From Bacteroidales bacterium (GTDB taxonomy: Bacteria > Bacteroidota > Bacteroidia > Bacteroidales > UBA3824), in NCBI GenBank assembly GCA_016286055.1, contig JAEERW010000008.1, forward strand, positions 1 through 64,000: a stretch of DNA of 64,000 nt, in the 5' to 3' direction. Below are positions 1 to 8,749 of the stretch, piece by piece; positions within the stretch are counted from its first letter, which is position 1; each line of letters begins with the position of its first letter. The position numbers were made by a program, and so were the translations under genes. Under the pieces are notes generated by a model. The model was not told the origin of the DNA. It saw only the letters and a list, made by a program, of their open reading frames with translations, and made no database searches.

Positions 1-1
1 T

Positions 2-1873
2 CTACTTGTGTTGGATGTCAACACAAACAATGAAAACATCAAACAAGAGATTAACACACAAATATATAAATATCTCCCCTCTGACAATTGGAAAACACTT
101 GTGCTAACGCGAGCAATTGTCAAAAATAAAAACCGTTTTGCGTTCATTGAGATGGACAAAATGACGGGAGAAGAAGCCAAAGAATTGTTTTTAAACAATT
201 ATGATAGCTGTATTAAGTTTTCGGATGACCAACTCGACATAATTATAAATGAACTTTATTACCATCCGCTCTTAATTGAGCAAACCGCAATTGCAGTTTC
301 AAATAGCCAAGAAAAAGATGCTGATGAAGTACTAAACAATATAAAAGGGAACAAAGTCAAAAATAAGCGAACAGAAGAAATTTTAGGCGGTTTAGCAATA
401 GAAGAAAAAGAGATACAAGACATTTACACATATCTCATCAACCTATGTAACATAGAAAATCTTTCCACCGACGAAGTAAACTTCCTCGCCGTCTATGTTA
501 CTTGGCCCTATGAACCAATTGCTAACGAAGCAATAGAAACTCTTTTACCCAATAGCAAAGAAAAACTAAACTCACTTATAGAAAAAGGTATCCTTTCCCA
601 TAATGACAAGCACTACTCCATCCACAGTCTTATGGGTGACGTCTTGCGCGAACAAATCAAAATAAGCGAATTTGATTATACCAATTATTTGGAAAATATT
701 CTAATTTTTCTTTATGATGAAATAAAACGTGTTACCTTACACAAATATTCCAAACTCATAACTAATAGTTTAATTCACCACGGACTATGTAACAATATTA
801 TATTGTTCAGAGAGTTTCTTAACGCATTGTGCAACTTCAATGATGTAATTCTGTACAATTTGCCAGAGCCGGAGGTTACCGACATAGTGAAAAAGCTGGA
901 AGCAAACGCAGAGCCTTTCCAAGTTGCCCAATTATACAATGCCGTGGCAAGAGCGGAGGAATTTAAAAACAATCTTTCCGATGCAAAATTACATTATGAC
1001 AAGGCATTAGAAATAATGGGAGATGTGGAAAAATACGAAAAAACATTGGATACAAAAGGGTCATTGCTTAACAACCTTGCAATGCTCGAAGAAAAACTTG
1101 GCGACACCGATTCCGCAAAAAAGCATTATGAAGAATCAGTGGAAATATTAAGGAATTTGCCGGAAACGCCGCAGTATTTGTATTGTTTGGCAACTACCCT
1201 ATACAACCTTGCTATAATCGAAAAAGACCTTGGTGACCCCGATTCCGCAAAAAAGCATTACGAACAATCGCTGGAAATAGGAAAGAAACTGCCGGAAACG
1301 CCACAATATTTGGATAGTTTGGCAACCACACTTAACAACCTTGCACTTCTCGAAAGAAACCTTGGCAACACCGATTCTGCGAAAAAGTATTATGAAGAAT
1401 CGTTGGAAATAGAAAGGAAACTGCCGGAAACGCCACTGTATTTGAAAGAGTTGGCGACTACCCTGCACAACCTTGCAGACCTCGAAGAAACCTTTGGTGA
1501 CACCGATTCTGCGAAAAAAAATTATGAAGATTCGTTGGAAATAAAAAGGAAGCTGCCGGAAACGCCGCAGTATTTGTATAGTTTGGCGACTACCCTGAAC
1601 AACATTGCAAATATCGACAAAAAATTTGGTGACACCGATTCGGCAAAAAAGCATTATAAAGAATCGTTGGATATAAAACTGAAATTGCCAGAAACGCAAC
1701 AGTATTTGCATAGTTTGGCAGTTACTCTGTACAATTTTGCAGACCTCGAAGAAACCCTTGGCGACACTGATTCCGCAAAAAAACATTTTGAAGAAGGATT
1801 GGAAATATCACGTAAAATTGGAAATGATAAATATATTAGGTTCTTTGAAGAACGCTTGGCAAAACTTCCTTAA
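2..1873 (+). CDS. STAND/NLR-like ATPase with TPR array (5' end outside window)
   Basis: The gene is cut by the window edge. The frame is open from base 2, which encodes the Walker B strand LLVLDV, so the track's start at 8 (GTG inside that strand) is not a real start. It is the paralogue of the next gene: codons 1 to about 220 are nearly identical to that gene from its Walker B onward (NB-ARC-like core and winged helix). After the shared SLMGDVLRE motif the sequences diverge. The C-terminal half is seven TPR-like units, most of 44 residues with a GDTDSAKKHYEES signature, and it ends FFEERLAKLP like its neighbour. STAND proteins of this type use the TPR part as a sensor and the ATPase to oligomerise. 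An N-terminal TIR domain is expected by homology but is not visible here. Confidence 0.85.
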   Translation, partial: LLVLDVNTNNENIKQEINTQIYKYLPSDNWKTLVLTRAIVKNKNRFAFIEMDKMTGEEAKELFLNNYDSCIKFSDDQLDIIINELYYHPLLIEQTAIAVSNSQEKDADEVLNNIKGNKVKNKRTEEILGGLAIEEKEIQDIYTYLINLCNIENLSTDEVNFLAVYVTWPYEPIANEAIETLLPNSKEKLNSLIEKGILSHNDKHYSIHSLMGDVLREQIKISEFDYTNYLENILIFLYDEIKRVTLHKYSKLITNSLIHHGLCNNIILFREFLNALCNFNDVILYNLPEPEVTDIVKKLEANAEPFQVAQLYNAVARAEEFKNNLSDAKLHYDKALEIMGDVEKYEKTLDTKGSLLNNLAMLEEKLGDTDSAKKHYEESVEILRNLPETPQYLYCLATTLYNLAIIEKDLGDPDSAKKHYEQSLEIGKKLPETPQYLDSLATTLNNLALLERNLGNTDSAKKYYEESLEIERKLPETPLYLKELATTLHNLADLEETFGDTDSAKKNYEDSLEIKRKLPETPQYLYSLATTLNNIANIDKKFGDTDSAKKHYKESLDIKLKLPETQQYLHSLAVTLYNFADLEETLGDTDSAKKHFEEGLEISRKIGNDKYIRFFEERLAKLP

Positions 1874-1924
1874 AAACTCTCAATAACCTTGTACCGTTTC
1901 ACCGACGGGAAGAATAGCATTTTC

Positions 1925-1956
1925 TTTGCAAAATCAAAATTTTTTCCTTATCTTCG
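1925..1956 (+). promoter_or_regulatory. Bacteroidetes-type promoter of the TIR-STAND gene
   Basis: TTTG at 1925-1928 is followed after 20 bases by TATCTTCG at 1949-1956, one mismatch from the TAnnTTTG -7 box. It overlaps the track's start (1926), so translation must begin further down, at ATG 1977. Confidence 0.7.
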
Positions 1957-1976
1957 CACCACAAAACTTTTTTGCT

Positions 1977-4900
1977 ATGGATTACAGATACAAAATCTTC
2001 ATAAGTTACCGCCGTGACGACGCGGTGTTCAAAGATACTGTTTACAATATCCTCAGCGAGTATATCGACGAGGACAGGATTTTTGTGGACACGGTGGAAT
2101 TAAATAAAAGGCCAAACAAATGGTTTGAAACCATACACGACGCATTGCTTTCGTCAGAATATATTTTGATTTGTGTAAACAAAGATACCTTCAATCGTGA
2201 ATCGCAAGAAAATAAAACAGATTGGTATTACAAAGAAATTGAAATTGCACTGCAAAGACAGAAAGAGGACAATTCTGTACACATCATTCCAATAATAAAT
2301 GTTCGTCCAAATTTTGACGAAACACCATTTCCTGAACTTTCTCCATTTCAAGATGTAAGGTATCGAATAAAAGAGAGAAATACTACATTTCAAGAACGAT
2401 TATTGAATATTTTGGGAATAGAAGATAGAAAAAATGGAAATAAATCTTCTTATCCCACAATAATTAAAAACATAGTATTCCCAAACAATCTTGTTCCACG
2501 TTTTGATATGCTCAACAAAGTGTGGAAAAGTTTTTATAACCATAATTGTGTGGTAGTCAGTGGTATTGGCGGCAGCGGAAAAACGTCTTTGGCATATCTG
2601 TACGCAAAGGAACAGAATTTTAATAATGTTGCCTGGGTAACAGTTAACGGCAAAATTGAAGACGCCTTTTTGGAAAAAATGGCAGAGATATTATTTGAAG
2701 GGGAAGAACAAGAACGATTTATACAAAATCAAAATAAACCAGTAAAACTTGCAATAGTTAAAAACAAATTATCAAACATTAAAGGTAAAAATCTACTTGT
2801 GTTGGATGTCAACACAAACAATGAAACAATAAAACAAGAGATTAACACACAAATATATAAATATCTCCCGTCTGACAATTGGAAAACACTTGTATTGACG
2901 CGAGCAATTGTCAAAAATAAAAACCGTTTTGCGTTCATTGAGATGGACAAAATGACGGGAGAAGAAGCCAAAGAATTGTTTTTAAACAATTATGATGGTT
3001 GTATAAAATTTTCGGATGACCAACTCGACATAATTGTAAATGAACTTTATTACCATCCGCTTTTGATAGAGCAAACTGCAATTGCGGTTTTCAATAGCCA
3101 AGAAACAGATGCAGAGGAAGTATTAAACAATATCAAAGGGAATAAGGTTAAAAATAAGCGAACAGAAGAAATTTTAGGCGGTTTAGCAATCGAAGAAAAG
3201 GAAATACAAGATATATACACATATCTTATCAACCTCTGCAACATAGAAAATCTTTCAGAAGACGAAGTAAACTTCCTCGCCGTCTATGTTACTTGGCCCA
3301 ATGAACCAATTGCTAACGAAGCAATAGAAACTCTTTTGCCAGATAGCAAAGAAAAACTAAACTCACTTATAGAAAAAGGTATCCTTTCCCATAATGACAA
3401 GCATTACTCCATCCACAGTCTTATGGGTGACGTCTTGCGCGAACAAATCAACATCAGAGAATTTGATTATTCAGAATATCTTGATAATATCGACAAAATT
3501 CTTGATGACGACATAAAATCCGTCACCTTGCACAGTTACTCCAAATGCATCGCAAGTAGTTTCATCAACTACGGAATTTGTGGACGTATTGCTTTGTTCT
3601 ATTCTTTTCTCAATCAATTGCGTGACAACAATGATGTCATTCTCTATCAATTGCCAATGCCTGAATTATATCATTTAGTAAACGAATTTGAGAAATACGC
3701 AGAACCATACGATTTAGCCGACTTGTATAATGCCATAGCAAGAGTTGAGGTGTTCAAAAACAATCTTTCCGATGCAAAAATGCATTATGAAAAGGCATTG
3801 AAAGTAATAGAAGGTGCAGATGAAAATGATGAAACATTGGATTCAAAAAGTGCGTATCTTCAAAACCTTGCAATGCTCGAAGTAAACCTTGGTGATACCG
3901 ATTCCGCAAAAAAGCATTTTGAAGAATCGGTGAAAATAAAAAGGGAACTGCCAGAAACGCCGAAGTATTTGGATAGTTTGGCAAACACCTTAGGCAACCT
4001 TGCAGGTCTCGAAGAAAACCTTGACGAAAACGATTCCGCAAAAAAACATTTGCAAGAAGCGATTGAAATAAGTAGAAGACAGCCGGAAAAGCCGATTTAT
4101 TTGGACTTATTGTCAGGTACCATCAACAACCTTGCAATGCTCGAAAAAAACCTTGGCGACAACGATTCCGCAATAATGAATTATGAAGAAGCGGTAGAAA
4201 TAAATAGGAAACTGCTGAAACTGGCGGAAACGCCACAGTATTTTGATAATTTGGCAAAAACTCTCAATAACCTTGCAATGCTCGAAGATAACCTTGGCGA
4301 CACCGATTCCGCAAAAAAGCATTTTGAAGAAGCGGTGATAATTGAAAGGGGATTGCCAGAAACACCGCAGTATTTGTATAGTTTGGCAACCACCCTTGGT
4401 AACCTTGCAGATCTCGAAAAAAAACTTGGCGACAACGATTCCGCAAAAAAACATTATGAAGAACAGATTGAAATAAGTAGAAAACTGCCGGAAACGCCGG
4501 ATTATTTGGACTCATTGTCAAGTACCATCAACAACCTTGCAATGCTCGAAGAAAATCTTGACGATACCGATTCCGCAAAAAAGCATTATGAAGAATCGTT
4601 AGAAATAAAAAGGAAACTGCCGGATACGCCGAAGTATTTGAATAGTTTGGCAACCACCCTTGGTAACCTAGAAGATCTCGAAGAAGACCTTGGCGACACC
4701 GATTCTGCGAAAAAGCATTTGGAAGAAGCGATTGAAATAAGGAGACAACTGCCGGAAACACCGGATTATTTGGACTTATTGTCAGGTACCATCAACAACC
4801 TTGCAATGCTCGAAAAAAACCTTGGCGACAACAATTCCGCAAAAAAACATTATGAAGAATCGGTGGAAGTAAAAAGGAAACTGCCAAAAACGCCACAGTA

Positions 4901-5201
4901 TTTTGATAGTTTGGCTCTTTCCCTGACTAACCTTGCAGTGCTCGAAGAAAACCTTGGCGAAACCGATTCCGCCAAAAAGCATTTTGAAGAAGCGGTGGAA
5001 ATAAGAAGGCAACTGCCTGAAACACCGGTGTATTTGGATAATTTGGCAAACTCCATTGGTTTTCTTGCAATGCTTGACGCAGAACTTGGCGACATCAATT
5101 CCGCGAAAAAGCATTATGAAGAAGGGTTGGAAATTTCGCGACGAAGTGGAAATGAGGAATATATTAGGTTCTTTGAAGAACGCTTGGCAAAACTTCCTTA
5201 A
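1977..5201 (+). CDS. TIR-STAND (NLR-like) protein with TPR sensor array
   Basis: The protein has 1074 residues from ATG 1977; the upstream extension in the track overlaps the promoter. The TIR domain (about 1-130) opens with YKIFISYRRDD and has DWYYKEIEIAL, where the Glu fits the W-x-x-x-E position of the catalytic glutamate in TIR NADases. The STAND ATPase follows, with P-loop GIGGSGKTS near 196-203 and Walker B NLLVLDV near 272-278, then a winged-helix-like part. The C-terminal half holds about eleven TPR-like units, many exactly 44 residues. Bacterial TIR-NLR proteins typically sense phage proteins and deplete NAD+; I infer that role here. The core is nearly identical to the upstream paralogue while the TPR region differs, as expected for diversified recognition. 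Confidence 0.88.
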   Translation: MDYRYKIFISYRRDDAVFKDTVYNILSEYIDEDRIFVDTVELNKRPNKWFETIHDALLSSEYILICVNKDTFNRESQENKTDWYYKEIEIALQRQKEDNSVHIIPIINVRPNFDETPFPELSPFQDVRYRIKERNTTFQERLLNILGIEDRKNGNKSSYPTIIKNIVFPNNLVPRFDMLNKVWKSFYNHNCVVVSGIGGSGKTSLAYLYAKEQNFNNVAWVTVNGKIEDAFLEKMAEILFEGEEQERFIQNQNKPVKLAIVKNKLSNIKGKNLLVLDVNTNNETIKQEINTQIYKYLPSDNWKTLVLTRAIVKNKNRFAFIEMDKMTGEEAKELFLNNYDGCIKFSDDQLDIIVNELYYHPLLIEQTAIAVFNSQETDAEEVLNNIKGNKVKNKRTEEILGGLAIEEKEIQDIYTYLINLCNIENLSEDEVNFLAVYVTWPNEPIANEAIETLLPDSKEKLNSLIEKGILSHNDKHYSIHSLMGDVLREQINIREFDYSEYLDNIDKILDDDIKSVTLHSYSKCIASSFINYGICGRIALFYSFLNQLRDNNDVILYQLPMPELYHLVNEFEKYAEPYDLADLYNAIARVEVFKNNLSDAKMHYEKALKVIEGADENDETLDSKSAYLQNLAMLEVNLGDTDSAKKHFEESVKIKRELPETPKYLDSLANTLGNLAGLEENLDENDSAKKHLQEAIEISRRQPEKPIYLDLLSGTINNLAMLEKNLGDNDSAIMNYEEAVEINRKLLKLAETPQYFDNLAKTLNNLAMLEDNLGDTDSAKKHFEEAVIIERGLPETPQYLYSLATTLGNLADLEKKLGDNDSAKKHYEEQIEISRKLPETPDYLDSLSSTINNLAMLEENLDDTDSAKKHYEESLEIKRKLPDTPKYLNSLATTLGNLEDLEEDLGDTDSAKKHLEEAIEIRRQLPETPDYLDLLSGTINNLAMLEKNLGDNNSAKKHYEESVEVKRKLPKTPQYFDSLALSLTNLAVLEENLGETDSAKKHFEEAVEIRRQLPETPVYLDNLANSIGFLAMLDAELGDINSAKKHYEEGLEISRRSGNEEYIRFFEERLAKLP

Positions 5202-5259
5202 TCTCCTTATCCCCTTCCCCGTCGTAAAAAATAGCATTTCTATTTGATTATAAATCACT

Positions 5260-5862
5260 TCACACATTCCACCGCCATTGCCAGCCACGCAGATTGCTTA
5301 CGCTTTCACGAGGTTGACTTTTGCCGTTTGTCAAGTTGATGCCGCAATCTGGACAGAGGTTTTCAAATCCTGTTAAAATCATTCCGCAAGCCGGGCAGAC
5401 ACTCTGGTGAGTGATGCTCACATTTGTATCAACAGCAGCAACTTTCTCAGGCACAGGCTTATCGAGCACGCTATGTAATGTGGATGTTAAATAGTTTCGC
5501 ACCGCATAAAAATTTGCCCCGTAAATAGCAAAAAACAACACGCAACCCCAGAATAAATAAGACGAGAGATGTCCCGAGAACATAAACATACCCACTAATA
5601 ATGCAGTAAAGAGTATGATTAAAAAGTTGGTGTTGGTGAACTTAAATACAGCATTCTGCTCTTGTAACCTAATAGTTACATCGTAGTGGTATCTAAAAAA
5701 CGAGTTGCGGAGCGTGGCATTGTACACACCGTCATCGAATGAAAACTTTATAGGAGATAGTTTGTTGTTAATACTATGCAAAAACATATCCTCATCAATA
5801 CCGTTTTGAGGAATAGACACCATGCCCGAAGGCGAAAACCAACTGTCGAAAATATTAATCAT
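5260..5862 (-). CDS. membrane protein with C-terminal zinc ribbon
   Basis: This is a protein of about 200 residues that I do not recognise as a named family. Two adjacent hydrophobic segments lie at roughly 79-97 and 101-119, followed by a double-CxxC zinc ribbon (CPACG...CPDCG) near 154-172. I use ATG 5862 because a perfect TATCTTTG box on the minus strand lies 24 bases upstream. The frame stays open to 6003, and an alternative TTG at 5910 would add a lysine-rich hydrophobic segment that could be a signal anchor, so the start is uncertain. The track start at 6003 overlaps umuD and is unlikely. It is divergent from umuDC. A similar double-CxxC tail ends the gene at 29847. Function unknown. 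Confidence 0.65.
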   Translation of the reverse strand: MINIFDSWFSPSGMVSIPQNGIDEDMFLHSINNKLSPIKFSFDDGVYNATLRNSFFRYHYDVTIRLQEQNAVFKFTNTNFLIILFTALLVGMFMFSGHLSSYLFWGCVLFFAIYGANFYAVRNYLTSTLHSVLDKPVPEKVAAVDTNVSITHQSVCPACGMILTGFENLCPDCGINLTNGKSQPRESVSNLRGWQWRWNV

Positions 5863-5885
5863 CAAAAAACTAAAAACTGCTATTG

Positions 5886-5893
5886 CAAAGATA
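5886..5893 (-). promoter_or_regulatory. -7 box (TATCTTTG) for the zinc-ribbon gene
   Basis: This is a perfect TAnnTTTG on the minus strand, 24 bases before ATG 5862. I see no good -33 TTTG at the usual distance. It sits back to back with the umuD -7 box, so the two promoters overlap in about 40 bases. Confidence 0.45.
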
Positions 5894-5916
5894 AGTTTTT
5901 TAATCAGCAAATATTT

Positions 5917-5924
5917 TACTTTTG
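5917..5924 (+). promoter_or_regulatory. -7 box (TACTTTTG) for umuDC
   Basis: TACTTTTG matches TAnnTTTG and lies 12 bases before the umuD ATG at 5936, so the leader would be very short. The track's earlier umuD start (5822) lies upstream of this box and can be discarded. Confidence 0.5.
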
Positions 5925-5935
5925 CAAAAAAAAAT

Positions 5936-6376
5936 ATGGCAAAAATCAGTATTATAGAAGGGGAATTTGAAAAGAGTCTCAGCCTGCAACTCACCGAAAG
6001 CATTCGGGCTGGATTTCCATCGCCTGCCGAAGACTATCTGCACGAGAGTCTCGACTTCAACCGCGACCTTATACGCAATCCGCAGGCCACTTTCTACGGT
6101 CGTGTGGAAGGCAACTCTATGATCGAGGCGGGTATCAACGATGGCGACATTGCCGTTATTGACCGCGCTGCCGAGCCTCAGGACGGCGATATTGTGGTTT
6201 GCTACATCAACAACGAGTTTACCATCAAATACCTCGACCTCACGCACCGTGCCGAAGGATATATCGAACTTCGTCCTGCCAACAAGGATTTCAAACCTAT
6301 CCGTATCAACGCCGACGATGATTTTGAGGTGTGGGGCGTGGTGGTATGGACTATCAAAAATTGGAAAAGATACTAA
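5936..6376 (+). CDS. umuD: UmuD-like S24 peptidase, translesion polymerase subunit
   Basis: This LexA/UmuD-type self-cleaving subunit of the error-prone polymerase has 146 residues. The cleavage site is recognisable as AGFPSPAEDY (Ala25-Gly26), very close to the CGFPSPA of E. coli UmuD. The serine-lysine dyad is Ser61 in GNSM and Lys98 in FTIKYL; the 37-residue spacing matches the E. coli enzyme. The start is ATG 5936, after its -7 box; the track's longer N-terminus is not UmuD-like. It lies 3 bases before umuC in a two-gene operon. By family knowledge UmuD is processed under SOS and joins UmuC. I did not find a clear LexA-type operator. Confidence 0.93.
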   Translation: MAKISIIEGEFEKSLSLQLTESIRAGFPSPAEDYLHESLDFNRDLIRNPQATFYGRVEGNSMIEAGINDGDIAVIDRAAEPQDGDIVVCYINNEFTIKYLDLTHRAEGYIELRPANKDFKPIRINADDDFEVWGVVVWTIKNWKRY

Positions 6377-6379
6377 ATT

Positions 6380-7669
6380 ATGTACGGTATAGTTGACTGC
6401 GACAATTGCTACGTATCCTGCGAGCGGGTTTTTCGTCCCGACCTTGTGGGCAAGCCAGTGGTGGTGCTCTCTAACAACGACGGCTGTGTGGTGGCGCGTT
6501 CCAATGAGGCTAAGGCTCTCGGCATAACAGCAGGAATACCATATTATCAACTTGCCGAAAAATTTCCCGACCAGAAAATCGCTGTTTTCTCATCCAACTA
6601 CGAACTCTATGGCGAACTTACCGGCCGTGTGGTAGAGATTATCAAAAAAGAAGCCCCTGCATATTTTCGTTACAGTATCGACGAGTGCTTTGTGAAACTC
6701 AACGGCATTGCCGACCTCAAACCTTGGGGCGAAAATCTCTCCAAAACCATAAAACAAAGCGTTGGAATACCTGTGAGCATAGGCATTGCCCCCAACAAAA
6801 CCCTCGCTAAAATTGCCAGCCGTTTTGCCAAAAAATACCGTGGCTACCGTCATTGCTGCGTTATCGACAATGAAGAAAAACGCCGTAAGGCACTATCTCT
6901 CACCGGAATAGAAGATATTTGGGGAATAGGACGCCGCTACACATCGCGAATAGTGTCAAGCGGAATCAAAACCGCCCTCGACCTTGCCAAAATGCCTGAA
7001 TCGTGGGTAAGAAGCACATTCAACAATATTGTTATGCTGCGCACTTGGCGCGAACTCAACGGCGACGACTGCGTGCCCGACGAACAGATGGCTGCCAAAA
7101 AGAGCATCTGCACCAGCCGTTCGTTTAACGGTATGATTTCAGATATAAGCCAGTTGCGCACTCATATCGACAACTATGCCGCACGTTGCGCCGAAAAACT
7201 ACGTATGCAAAAAACCGTTGCCACTATTCTCGGCGTGTTTCTTAATACAAATCCCTTTCGCGAAGACCTTCCGCAGTACTACAATTTTTTGGAAACAAGG
7301 CTCATAACGCCATCTAACAGCACCATCACCATAGTTAAAACCGCCAACGCACTTTTGGAGCAACTTTACCGTCCGGGATACAGGTACAAAAAAGCGGGAG
7401 TGATAGTTATGGGCATAGCGCCCGACAGCCCCATTCAACAAGACCTTTTTGACACCGATGCCGAAATGATAGCCAAAATGCGCCGTCTCGACACAGTGGT
7501 AGACCGTATCAACAAGGTCAATGGCACCGAAACCATAGTGCTTTGCTCGCAGCAATATCCATCGCAAAACGGCACAGGCAAAGCCGAAATTTTCGCCAAC
7601 GCAATCAAGCACGATTTCAAAAGCGCAAACCCCACCACACGATGGAGCGACATAATAAGATTGAAATAA
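6380..7669 (+). CDS. umuC: UmuC-like Y-family DNA polymerase
   Basis: This is the catalytic subunit of the translesion polymerase V type, 429 residues, a normal length. The N-terminus MYGIVDCDNCYVSCERVF is the palm start carrying the first catalytic aspartate. The second acidic pair is in YSIDECF near residue 98. The helix-hairpin-helix region (LTGIEDIWGIGRR) and little-finger domain follow, ending with the UmuC-specific C-terminal tail (NPTTRWSDIIRLK). It starts 3 bases after the umuD stop, implying co-transcription. It performs mutagenic bypass of damaged template during the SOS response by family knowledge. No sign of decay. Confidence 0.95.
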   Translation: MYGIVDCDNCYVSCERVFRPDLVGKPVVVLSNNDGCVVARSNEAKALGITAGIPYYQLAEKFPDQKIAVFSSNYELYGELTGRVVEIIKKEAPAYFRYSIDECFVKLNGIADLKPWGENLSKTIKQSVGIPVSIGIAPNKTLAKIASRFAKKYRGYRHCCVIDNEEKRRKALSLTGIEDIWGIGRRYTSRIVSSGIKTALDLAKMPESWVRSTFNNIVMLRTWRELNGDDCVPDEQMAAKKSICTSRSFNGMISDISQLRTHIDNYAARCAEKLRMQKTVATILGVFLNTNPFREDLPQYYNFLETRLITPSNSTITIVKTANALLEQLYRPGYRYKKAGVIVMGIAPDSPIQQDLFDTDAEMIAKMRRLDTVVDRINKVNGTETIVLCSQQYPSQNGTGKAEIFANAIKHDFKSANPTTRWSDIIRLK

Positions 7670-7713
7670 AAATAATTTTTTTCCAAAAAATCTTACCACC
7701 AACTCATTTTTTA

Positions 7714-7745
7714 TTTGGCTTATTGCGCAAATATCTATACCTTTA
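7714..7745 (+). promoter_or_regulatory. promoter of the polyprenyl synthase gene
   Basis: TTTG (7714-7717), a 20-base spacer, then TACCTTTA (7738-7745), one mismatch from TAnnTTTG. ATG 7769 follows 23 bases later. Confidence 0.65.
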
Positions 7746-7768
7746 CTTTTTAAAAAAGCGAAAACCGT

Positions 7769-8743
7769 ATGTCAACCTTAGACGAAATAAAAGCACCGAT
7801 AGCGGAGGAGTTGGAAAAGTTCAAGCCCTATTTTGAACAGCAGATGAAGTCCGACAGCCGCAAACTAAACCTTGTGGTACGTTATGCGCTAAAAACCAAG
7901 GGCAAACAGATGCGTCCTATATTAGTGTTTCTGTGCGCCAAAATGCTCGGCACTATCAACGAAAAAACCTTCACCGCCGCCGCCCTTATCGAACTTTTGC
8001 ACACCGCCACCCTTATACACGACGATGTGGTAGACGAAAGTTTTTACCGCCGTGGGCTTTTTTCGATTTTTGCACTTTACAAAGCCAAAATTGCTGTGCT
8101 CTTGGGCGACTTCTTTTTGGCTAAGGGTCTGCTGATGAGCCTTCAAAACGATGACTTTAACCTTTTAAAAACCGTTTCGGAGACGGTGAAAGAGATGTCG
8201 GAAGGCGAATTAGACCAAATTGATCACGCCCGCCGCATGGATATCACCGAAGATTCGTACTACGAGGTTATCCGCAAAAAAACCGCCACACTTATTGCTG
8301 CCTGCACTGCCACTGGTGCACAATCGATAAATGCTAATAGCGAAACTGTGGAAACCATGAAGCAATTCGGCACCAAAATAGGTCTCGCTTTTCAAATCAA
8401 AGACGACCTCTTTGACTATCAAAAAACTGGCGCTATCGGCAAACCTAAATACAACGACATTCAAGAACGCAAACTTACCCTCCCCGTAATCTATGCCCTT
8501 CAAACCGACAAAGACGGTGAAAGCCGCTCTATAAAAAAGATTTTCCGTAAAAAAAGAAAGTCCAAAGACGACATTGCCAAAATTGTAGACTTTGTAATCA
8601 AAAACGGCGGCGTGGAATACGCGGTAAAAAAAATGCAACAATTAAAAGACGAGGCAGTAGCAATGCTCGCCCCCTTACCCGACAACGAAGCAAAAAATGC
8701 CCTTATAAAATTATCAGATTATATCATAAACCGAAATAAATAA
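7769..8743 (+). CDS. polyprenyl diphosphate synthase
   Basis: This trans-isoprenyl diphosphate synthase has 324 residues. It elongates allylic diphosphates with isopentenyl diphosphate, most likely making the quinone side-chain precursor. The first aspartate-rich motif is HDDVVDE and the second is FQIKDDLFDY, both intact, with a typical KGKQMRP substrate-binding motif near the N-terminus. The length fits octaprenyl- or solanesyl-type enzymes more than FPP synthase, but chain length cannot be read reliably from sequence. It begins after its own promoter and is followed closely by a small lipoprotein gene, with which it may be co-transcribed. Confidence 0.9.
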   Translation: MSTLDEIKAPIAEELEKFKPYFEQQMKSDSRKLNLVVRYALKTKGKQMRPILVFLCAKMLGTINEKTFTAAALIELLHTATLIHDDVVDESFYRRGLFSIFALYKAKIAVLLGDFFLAKGLLMSLQNDDFNLLKTVSETVKEMSEGELDQIDHARRMDITEDSYYEVIRKKTATLIAACTATGAQSINANSETVETMKQFGTKIGLAFQIKDDLFDYQKTGAIGKPKYNDIQERKLTLPVIYALQTDKDGESRSIKKIFRKKRKSKDDIAKIVDFVIKNGGVEYAVKKMQQLKDEAVAMLAPLPDNEAKNALIKLSDYIINRNK

Positions 8744-8749
8744 AACACT

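Noticed and set aside
1199-1786. Long minus-strand ORF over the TPR repeats (and similar ones at 3754-5098)
   Set aside because: These are repeat-driven shadow frames opposite TPR codons with no plausible protein features.
5900-6550. 216-codon minus-strand ORF over umuD
   Set aside because: Shadow frame; umuD and umuC motifs are clear on the plus strand.
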